Shown here: positions 7,955 through 13,854 of the stretch, one piece after another | How the letters are laid out: each line of letters opens with the position of its first letter | How positions within the stretch are numbered: the first letter of the stretch is position 1 | Program-made: the position numbers and the translations under genes | Notes under the pieces: model-generated | Told to the model about the DNA's origin: nothing | Databases searched by the model: none | What the model saw: only the letters and a program-made list of their open reading frames with translations | From: CAZCEC01 sp964497615 | Lineage (GTDB): Bacteria; Chloroflexota; Anaerolineae; Anaerolineales; UBA6663 | Length of the DNA: 32,230 nucleotides | NCBI GenBank assembly: GCA_964497615.1 | Contig: CAZCEC010000070.1 | Location: forward strand, 1-32,230 | Reading direction: 5' to 3'

Positions 7955-8947
7955 GTGACAGATTTCAGCCGGCGGTGGCAGTTCCCCAATCTTATCATCG
8001 AGGGGCGCGGGACGGGCGCGGCGCTGGGCGAGCGCTGGGCGGCGACGTTCGCTTCGCGGCCCGCGGCAGACGGCGCGCCGGACATTTGCGTCACCCTCCA
8101 GCAGGTGGACAGCGTGCCTCCTGCCCCTCCCGGCGAGCCGCACTTCCGGCAGGGCGATCTGCTGGCCTATCACCTGGAGGGCGCGGTCAACGTCATGGCG
8201 CACTTCCCCCGCTATGGGCAGGTGCGCCTGAATCTGAGCGCGGGCAGCAGCGAGGGCGCGCTGACCGAGGCGGCGCTGGCAGTGCATGGGGTCTTTGAAG
8301 ACCTGCTGGCCATCAGCCTGTCGCCTCACCTGCGGCGGAGGGGGCTGTTTCTGCTGCACGCCTTCGCGGCCTGCCCGGCCGAGGGCGGCGGCGCGGCGCT
8401 GATCGTGGGCGACATCGGCGCGGGCAAAACGACTACGGGGCTGGCGCTGCTGCATGCGGGCTGGAAGCTGCTCTCAAACGACTCGCCGATGCTGGCCGAG
8501 GCGGGGGAAGGCATGAACGTGCTGGCGTATCCGGGTCTGTTGTCGGCGTACCCCGACACCCTGGCGCGCTTCCCCGAACTGGCGGCGGCCAACACCGCGC
8601 CCGCCGTGCGTGAGAAGGTGCTCTTCGCGGCAGAGGCGGCTTACCCAGACGTATGGGCCGAAACCGCACCCGCCGGGGCCATCTTGTTCCCGCAGATTGA
8701 GCCGCGCATTGATCATGCGCTGGAGCCGCTGCCCCCCGCCGAAGCGCTGCGGCTCATCCTGCCCCATGCGATAGAGCAGTGGGACAGGGACATGATCCCC
8801 CCGCACCTTAGGCTGCTCAACCGGCTGGCGCAATCCGCGCCCGCGTACCGGCTGCGGCTGGGACCGGATACGACCACCCTGCCCCGCGTCATCGCCAGCG
8901 CGCTTCACCACGAAGTCACGCAGGCACCAGGGGACACGAAGGATTGA
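7955..8947 (+). CDS. HPr kinase-like (HprK-related) ATP-binding protein
   Basis: 330 aa. The C-terminal half is a P-loop kinase of HprK type: FLLHAFAA, then ALIVGDIGAGKTTTG with Walker A at 152-160, and LLSNDSPM with D176 where HprK has its conserved Asp segment. The N-terminal 130 residues are a divergent domain with no motif I recognise. Related kinases occur in lasso loci (for example the paeninodin pathway, where the kinase phosphorylates the precursor's C-terminal residue) and with PqqD-like proteins in 'HprK-related' systems. Divergent orientation from the B1-like gene suggests joint control. GTG start, probably leaderless. The last 15 or so codons come from the left arm of the inverted repeat 8898-9007, so the C-terminal tail is probably not conserved. 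Confidence 0.82.
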   Translation: MTDFSRRWQFPNLIIEGRGTGAALGERWAATFASRPAADGAPDICVTLQQVDSVPPAPPGEPHFRQGDLLAYHLEGAVNVMAHFPRYGQVRLNLSAGSSEGALTEAALAVHGVFEDLLAISLSPHLRRRGLFLLHAFAACPAEGGGAALIVGDIGAGKTTTGLALLHAGWKLLSNDSPMLAEAGEGMNVLAYPGLLSAYPDTLARFPELAAANTAPAVREKVLFAAEAAYPDVWAETAPAGAILFPQIEPRIDHALEPLPPAEALRLILPHAIEQWDRDMIPPHLRLLNRLAQSAPAYRLRLGPDTTTLPRVIASALHHEVTQAPGDTKD

Positions 8948-9007
8948 GCAAGAATCTTAAGACCTTCGTGCTGCTTCGGGTCTTTGTGGCTTCGTGGTGA
9001 AGCGTGC
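8898..9007. repeat. Long imperfect inverted repeat between convergent genes (terminator-like)
   Basis: Left arm 8898-8942 and right arm 8963-9007, 45 bases each, pair around a 20-base loop that holds the kinase stop codon (8945-8947). I count 34 matches in 45 positions; the outer end shares CTTCACCACGAAG and the inner end CACGAAGG. The radical SAM stop begins at 9008. The transcript from either side can form a long hairpin, so it probably acts as a bidirectional terminator. Sequences like CACGAAG...CACAAAGAC are common interspersed bacterial repeats. Confidence 0.75.
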
Positions 9008-10498
9008 TTAATCGCCCGCAGCGCTGGGCTCGGCGACGGGGCCTTTGTGGGTGACGGGGTTGTAGCTCACCCAATTGCGGACGATCCAGTTGAGCAGGCC
9101 GCGCAGGGGCGTCTTGAGGAGGAAGCGCTTGAGCGCGCCTTCCCAGTAGTGCTTGAAATACATCCTGCGCCAGCGCCAGCGCAGCAGGGCATAGTACGGC
9201 TTCAGCAGCCAGTGGCCGCTCGACCGGCCGACAAACAGGATGTCGTTGATCTCGCTCATCACCTGGGCCTCGGCGTCGGAGACCCAAGGGGTATTGCCGC
9301 GGTTGAGGTCGAAGGCGGTCCAGCCCGCTTGACGGTCGGGCGGCACGTAGCCGCGGGCCAGGGCCTCGGGCCACAGGGGCGTGCCGGGGTAGGGCATATA
9401 CACGCACACGGAACAGCGCACCTTGGGGCTCATGTCGGCCAGGCGCTCGATCAGGTCGAAGGTGACCTTGCGCTCGACTTCATTCTCCTCCGGCAAGCCC
9501 ATGATAAAGCTCAGGTTGGCTTCGATATCTGGAGCCAGCCGGACGAGATTGCCCACCCCCCACTCAATCTGCTCGGCCTTCTGGTCCTTGTGCATCGAGT
9601 CGAGCACGGCCTGGGAGCCGGACTCGGCGCCGATGTTGACCCACTGGCAGCCCGTGTCGCGCATCCAGGTGACAAACTCGTCTTTCAGGAGCTGCACGCG
9701 CACCTGGCCGCTCCAGGGCATGCCCACCTTCTCCACCAGCCGCTGCATGGGCTTGATGCGGCCGAACAGGTAGTCGTCGGCATAGTCCACGGCGTTGATG
9801 TGGAAGTTGTCCTTGAGCCACTGGACCTGGGCCATCACGAACTCGTCTGAATGCTGCCGCCAGGTGCGCTTCATCACCACTTCGTTGTAGCAAAAGCCGC
9901 AGCGGAAGGGACAGCCGCGCGAGATGTAGACCGGCAGGGCGCGGTCGTAGGGGCCAGACTGGATGAGGTAACGCTCGACGGGGATCAGATCCCAGCGGGG
10001 GCGGAAGCGGTCCAGGTCCTGGATGAAGGGCCGCTCCAGGTTGACGACCGGCTGGCCGCCGTCTTTCCAGGCCAGCCCGCGCACCGACGCATAATCCGCC
10101 GGGGCCTGGCCGGAGAGAATGCGGGCCAGCTCCTGCGTGGTCTCTTCGCCCTCGTTGACGACGACGAAGTCAACATAGTCTTCCTTGAGCACGTCCTCCG
10201 GCATGATGGTGGCGTGCACCCCGCCCCAGACAACGGGCACGCCTGCGGCCTTGAGGCGCTTGGAGGTCTCGATGACGGGGGCCAGTTGGGGGCCGGTGAT
10301 GGTGCTGAGGCCGACGAACAGGGGCTTGGCCTCAGCCACTTCGCGCATGAATGCGTCCACGTAAGCATCGGTCTCGTGGAAGACGCGCGCCGTGAAGCCG
10401 ATCTGCAAGAGCGCGTCGGCCACGTACATGATGCCAAACGGCGGGTACATGTCCCGCTCGTTGCGATAGTTCATCAAGAAGATCGAGTCGCTCGCCAT
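9008..10498 (-). CDS. B12-binding-domain radical SAM protein
   Basis: 496 aa from ATG 10496-10498 (GTG codons two and one positions upstream are possible). The N-terminal Rossmann-like region (about 1-135) fits a B12-binding domain: FGIMYVADAL, VGLSTITGPQ, VVWGGVHAT and VNEGEET. The radical SAM core has RGCPFRCGFC with Cys196, Cys200 and Cys203 for the 4Fe-4S cluster, followed by NIGAESGS and FIMGLPEE strands. The C-terminal 100 residues are basic and aromatic. The family (BchE-like) performs radical methylation, cyclisation or rearrangement on varied substrates. It is convergent with the HprK-like gene across a hairpin, so membership of the RiPP-like locus is uncertain; it could instead modify a lipid or glycan. 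The canonical DxHxxG motif is not evident. Confidence 0.88.
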   Translation of the reverse strand: MASDSIFLMNYRNERDMYPPFGIMYVADALLQIGFTARVFHETDAYVDAFMREVAEAKPLFVGLSTITGPQLAPVIETSKRLKAAGVPVVWGGVHATIMPEDVLKEDYVDFVVVNEGEETTQELARILSGQAPADYASVRGLAWKDGGQPVVNLERPFIQDLDRFRPRWDLIPVERYLIQSGPYDRALPVYISRGCPFRCGFCYNEVVMKRTWRQHSDEFVMAQVQWLKDNFHINAVDYADDYLFGRIKPMQRLVEKVGMPWSGQVRVQLLKDEFVTWMRDTGCQWVNIGAESGSQAVLDSMHKDQKAEQIEWGVGNLVRLAPDIEANLSFIMGLPEENEVERKVTFDLIERLADMSPKVRCSVCVYMPYPGTPLWPEALARGYVPPDRQAGWTAFDLNRGNTPWVSDAEAQVMSEINDILFVGRSSGHWLLKPYYALLRWRWRRMYFKHYWEGALKRFLLKTPLRGLLNWIVRNWVSYNPVTHKGPVAEPSAAGD

Positions 10499-10547
10499 CA
10501 CCACTCTATTCTACCCGCCCTATTCCACTTTTGTCAGCCCCCAGCCA

Positions 10548-11417
10548 TTAGTCGAATATGGCTACGCGAAATCCTGTGCCCTGCGCCCGGTAATCGCGGC
10601 TGGGCGTCGTCACGCTGCATGCGCTGCGCACATTCAGCCGGGTGTGGTGAATACTGTAACCCCAAGACCCGCCCTTGACAACGTGAAAGTCACGCGAGAA
10701 CAGGGGGTTGTACAAGCTGGTGGTCCATTCCCAGATGTTGCCGGCCATGTCGCGGCAGCCGTAGGGCGAGATATTCTGAGGAATGGACCCGACCGGCATC
10801 GTCGCGCCGATGCGCCAGTACCAGCCGGCGTTGGCCCAGGCGCGGCGCGGCGGCACCGCCAAGCTATAGAGATACGTCTCCAGGCCGACCGGGAATCTGC
10901 GCTGCCACTGGATCTCGGGGCGCGGCTTTTCTTCGCCCCACGGGTAGGTGCGGCCAGCGGGGCCACGCGCCGCCTTCTCCCACTGCTCCTCGGTGGGCAG
11001 GCCGCAGCGCCGCCCAATGCGGGCCGAGAGCCACTCGCAGTAGGCCAGCGCCTCGGTCTGGCTGACATCCACGACCGGGTACTGCGCCATCGCGGGCGGG
11101 TAGTCGCGCACCGGCGCCAGGCGGCGGCCCAGGAACGGGAGACGCGGGCGCAGACCGTTGTCAAGCGCCCACCAAACGCCACCCCAGCGGAAACCAGTGT
11201 CATCCAGGAACGCCTTCCACTCCGCGTTGGTGACGGGCAAGACGGCCAAGTGGAAGGCGTCTAGCTCCAGGGTCTGGCGCGGGCGCGAAGGTGAGGCCTG
11301 AGCGAGGCGCTCGTAGGTCTCTTCGGGCCCATAGATGAACGGGCCGGCGGGGATGCGGGCGAACGCGGTGCCGTCCGAGGCGCGCCAAAGAATGGGATGC
11401 GTCTTCTCTGTGACCAA
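10548..11417 (-). CDS. SUMF1/FGE-fold protein lacking FGE cysteines
   Basis: About 289 aa from TTG 11415-11417. The frame is open up to another TTG at 11534, but that start would overlap the next gene by 94 bases. The formylglycine-generating-enzyme fold is clear: FARIPAGPFIYG, PVTNAEWKAF, YPVVDVSQTEALAYCEWL, GLPTEEQWEKAARG, YPWG, DMAGNIWEW, VKGGSWG and a terminal GFRVA. After the GGS turn, where FGE has its two copper-binding cysteines, this protein has Tyr and Thr, so sulfatase activation is unlikely. Other SUMF1-fold proteins are EgtB-like, ligand-binding or partner-binding. It ends 49 bases before the radical SAM start and could be co-transcribed with it. Its role is unknown. Confidence 0.82.
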   Translation of the reverse strand: MVTEKTHPILWRASDGTAFARIPAGPFIYGPEETYERLAQASPSRPRQTLELDAFHLAVLPVTNAEWKAFLDDTGFRWGGVWWALDNGLRPRLPFLGRRLAPVRDYPPAMAQYPVVDVSQTEALAYCEWLSARIGRRCGLPTEEQWEKAARGPAGRTYPWGEEKPRPEIQWQRRFPVGLETYLYSLAVPPRRAWANAGWYWRIGATMPVGSIPQNISPYGCRDMAGNIWEWTTSLYNPLFSRDFHVVKGGSWGYSIHHTRLNVRSACSVTTPSRDYRAQGTGFRVAIFD

Positions 11418-11440
11418 CGCAGTGGACAGAAGCCAGTTGG

Positions 11441-11764
11441 CTAGACTGTTGATCTCTTCAACGTAGCCTGAAACGCAGTCACCGCCGCCATCATCTGCGA
11501 GTACTCCTCGGTGGAAAGGATGATTCCCCTCCAAATCTCGGTATAGGTGCCTCGTTGGCTGTAAACCACAATTGCCTCTCCGCTTGTGTCATCGCGCAGG
11601 AGCATCAGGAACTCAACTATATATCCTTGCGCATTTAGCGTGAACTCATCTTTTCGATAAGACGCATAACCATTGCCCTGGTACTTCCAGCTATTGTCAT
11701 ACTCCCAACGCCCATTGTCCCAAGCGTAGCGGTCAAAGGCGTTGTGATCTGGAAAGGATGCCAT
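11441..11764 (-). CDS. Small AT-rich orphan, hypothetical protein
   Basis: 107 aa, no family recognised. Start ATG 11762-11764 is supported by GGAG six bases upstream. The protein is rich in Tyr and Trp in its first 50 residues (DRYAWDNGRWEYDNSWKYQG), then has alternating hydrophobic/polar stretches suggesting a small beta-rich domain (YIVEFLMLLRDD, AIVVYSQRGTYTEIW) and a C-terminal helix. No signal peptide or membrane helix is visible. Two sampled lines (11581-11700) give 50% and 42% GC, far below the neighbours, suggesting recent transfer. It sits 29 bases after the S9 peptidase stop. Confidence 0.7.
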   Translation of the reverse strand: MASFPDHNAFDRYAWDNGRWEYDNSWKYQGNGYASYRKDEFTLNAQGYIVEFLMLLRDDTSGEAIVVYSQRGTYTEIWRGIILSTEEYSQMMAAVTAFQATLKRSTV

Positions 11765-11793
11765 CTGCCACTCCACACAGAGCCACCGCTGGG

Positions 11794-13671
11794 CTATTGC
11801 AGACAAAGAACGTATTTGTCCAGAAAGCGCTCCATCTTCTCGATCTGGTCGCGGCGGGTGGCTTCGCGCACAAAGACGTGCCCCTCGTCGTCGTAGAGGA
11901 TGAGTTCGGCCACAACGCCGTTGCGGCGCACCGCCTCGGCGTAGTCGATGGACTGCTGGACGGGCACGGCCGTATCTTGGCGGCCGGCGAAGACCAGCAC
12001 CGGCTTGCGGACATTCTTGATGTGCGTGAGCGGGGAGCGTTCCTTCCACAGCGGGCCCGCCTCGGGCAGCCGGCCGATGAGCGTCGCCTCGTAGTTGACC
12101 TCGAAGCGGTGTGAGCCGGCCTTGAGGTCGTAGAGGCCAGCCACACCCGCCAGCGACACCCCCGCCGCCCAGAAGTCTGGGTCTTGCGTGAGCGCCATCA
12201 TGGTCGTGTAGCCGCCCGCACTGCGGCCGGTGATGACGAGCCGCTTGGGGTCTGCCAGCCCAAGGCTGACAAGGTGCTCGGCGGCAGTGCGGGCATCTTC
12301 CACATCTGCCACGCCCCATTGGCCGTCGAGCATATCCTGAAAGGCGCGGCCAAAGCCTGTGCCGCCGCGATAGTTGACGAGCAGATAGTGCCAGCCGCGC
12401 GTCGCCCAATAGTGCGCCTCGGCCTCCCAGGCCAGGCCACGCTCGGAGGTCGGGCCGCCATGAATGTAGATCAGGGTTGGGCGCGGGGCATCCGCGTGTT
12501 CGCCGGACTGGGGCACACCACGGTAGAACAAGCCGGACACGCTGATGCCGCCGACGGTGGGCCACTGGATGACGTCTGGTTCCACAAGATTGGCGGGGCT
12601 GATGAGGCCGACGGCGCTGGTGGCGCGGGACGTCACCTGGCCGCTGGCGGCGTTGACTGTGAAGACGCCCTCGGGGCGCGTCGGCGTGCCGCCCAGCAGG
12701 ACGACATCGTCGCCGCGTACGTCACCCAATTCGAACCACGTCAGGCCGGTCTCGACCTCCGCAACCGTCTGCGCCGGCCACGCGGCGCGCATGAGATGGG
12801 CACGGCTCTGGTGGCGGCGGACGGCGTACAGCGCGCTGCCATCCCCGTTCCACCGCATCTTGACCATGCCCGGCACCCAATCCGGCCCGCCGATTTCGCC
12901 GGGTCCGAGGTCCAGGCGCTGAGCGGCGGCATGCAGGTCGGGCGCGGTGAGGTCTGTCACCCACAGTGAGCGCCAACCGCTCTCGTCGCTGGTGTAGGCC
13001 AGATGGCGGCTATCGGGGCTGAACTGAGGGGAGCAGTAGGCGGTGCGCGGGCGGGCCAGGGAGCGCGTCTCCACCGGCAGCGCATGCGTGGGCAGCGTCC
13101 AGGCGGAGGCGGGGCTGGGGAGGCGGGCGACGACCACGCGACATTCGTCCCAAGGCATGAAGTATTCGTCCCATTCCATCCACGCCAACCAGTGGCCATC
13201 GGGCGAGAAGGTAGGGTTGGACGAATACCACGGGTCACGCGTGATCTTGACCGGCAGGTATTCCGCAGCGGTGTCGGCGAGCAGGACGTTGCAGCGGCCG
13301 TCTTGCTCGGCCAAGAAGGCCACGTACCGGCCGCCGGGCGCAATGGCAGGCGCGGCGACGCCCTCATAGGCGGGTGAGATGGGCCACTGGCGGCCTGAGG
13401 TGAGGTCGAGAGCATGCAATCGCCCGCCCTTGCCTGCATAGACCAGCAATTCGCCCTGCACGGCAAACAGCCCGCCGCCGTAGCCCACGCCGCCGGAGGG
13501 GGCCGGCTCGGCCGTCACAGGCTGAGCCAGGCCGGTGGTAAGCGATTGGCGAATGATTGACCTGCGACCATCCGCGCTCTTGGCGTAGAAGAGATCATCG
13601 GGCGATGCGCCAAACACCGGCTCGGACAGGGTGTGGGAGAGGTAGAGGCGGTTGAGGGGGAGAGGTGGCAT
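11794..13671 (-). CDS. S9 family (prolyl oligopeptidase/acylaminoacyl-peptidase type) serine peptidase
   Basis: 625 aa, typical length. The N-terminal region (about 1-370) has beta-propeller repeats such as GGRYVAFLAEQDG, NPTFSPDGHWLAW and SPQFSPDSRHLAYTSDESG. The alpha/beta-hydrolase domain carries the oxyanion segment IYIHGGPTSE, the nucleophile elbow GRSAGG (Ser484), GRQDTAVP (Asp566) and DEGHVF (His598), a complete triad. Such enzymes cleave short peptides or acylated amino acids. There is no signal peptide, so it is probably cytoplasmic. It is read from a TTGACA-16-TACACT promoter diverging from the surface-fibre gene, and its short leader is an octamer repeat with no Shine-Dalgarno. Confidence 0.94.
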   Translation of the reverse strand: MPPLPLNRLYLSHTLSEPVFGASPDDLFYAKSADGRRSIIRQSLTTGLAQPVTAEPAPSGGVGYGGGLFAVQGELLVYAGKGGRLHALDLTSGRQWPISPAYEGVAAPAIAPGGRYVAFLAEQDGRCNVLLADTAAEYLPVKITRDPWYSSNPTFSPDGHWLAWMEWDEYFMPWDECRVVVARLPSPASAWTLPTHALPVETRSLARPRTAYCSPQFSPDSRHLAYTSDESGWRSLWVTDLTAPDLHAAAQRLDLGPGEIGGPDWVPGMVKMRWNGDGSALYAVRRHQSRAHLMRAAWPAQTVAEVETGLTWFELGDVRGDDVVLLGGTPTRPEGVFTVNAASGQVTSRATSAVGLISPANLVEPDVIQWPTVGGISVSGLFYRGVPQSGEHADAPRPTLIYIHGGPTSERGLAWEAEAHYWATRGWHYLLVNYRGGTGFGRAFQDMLDGQWGVADVEDARTAAEHLVSLGLADPKRLVITGRSAGGYTTMMALTQDPDFWAAGVSLAGVAGLYDLKAGSHRFEVNYEATLIGRLPEAGPLWKERSPLTHIKNVRKPVLVFAGRQDTAVPVQQSIDYAEAVRRNGVVAELILYDDEGHVFVREATRRDQIEKMERFLDKYVLCLQ

Positions 13672-13673
13672 GG

Positions 13674-13719
13674 GCGTGTGAGCGTGTGAGCGTGTGAGCG
13701 TGTGAGCGTGTGAGCGTGA
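13674..13719 (+). repeat. Octamer tandem repeat in the 5' leader of the S9 peptidase gene
   Basis: Five perfect copies of GCGTGTGA (13674-13713) and a partial sixth (13714-13719), ending two bases before the ATG on the minus strand, where the unit reads TCACACGC. Placed against the predicted start site near 13716, the whole leader is repeat. An 8-base unit is not a multiple of three, but it lies outside the coding frame, so copy number would change leader length rather than frame. Confidence 0.92.
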
Positions 13720-13722
13720 AGG

Positions 13723-13750
13723 AGTGTAGCCGGGAGAAGGCAGGTGTCAA
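13723..13750 (-). promoter_or_regulatory. Sigma70-type promoter for the S9 peptidase gene
   Basis: On the minus strand a perfect TTGACA -35 (13745-13750) is followed after 16 bases by TACACT (13723-13728) as -10. The start site would lie near 13716, 45 bases before ATG 13671. Confidence 0.7.
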
Positions 13751-13763
13751 GGGGCGGCTTGAC
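13746..13763. promoter_or_regulatory. Inverted repeat formed by the two divergent -35 boxes
   Basis: GTCAAG and CTTGAC form a perfect 6-base inverted pair around GGGCGG, overlapping both -35 elements. A dimeric regulator binding here would affect both genes; it may equally be a by-product of two close consensus -35 boxes. Confidence 0.5.
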
Positions 13764-13787
13764 GCTCGTGCCGCCTCCCTGCATACT
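13759..13787 (+). promoter_or_regulatory. Sigma70-type promoter for the surface-fibre gene
   Basis: TTGACG (13759-13764), 17-base spacer, CATACT (13782-13787). The start site near 13794 gives a leader of about 60 bases with AAGGG (13841-13845) before ATG 13855. It excludes the in-frame start at 13744, which lies upstream of the start site. Confidence 0.65.
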
Positions 13788-13854
13788 CCCCACCCACACC
13801 CGCACAGGGCGGCTCCTGCGCCCGCCAGGCATCCCACTGAAAGGGTCAGGCCCC

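Noticed and set aside
10548..11417. SUMF1-fold gene as a diversity-generating retroelement target
   Set aside because: No reverse transcriptase or template repeat is present in the window.
11418..11534. Longer SUMF1 gene starting at TTG 11534
   Set aside because: It would overlap the small orphan gene by 94 bases, and the added residues are the other-frame reading of that gene's end.
13674..13719. Octamer array as a CRISPR or iteron origin
   Set aside because: No spacers, unit too short, and no replication gene nearby; the position fits a gene leader.
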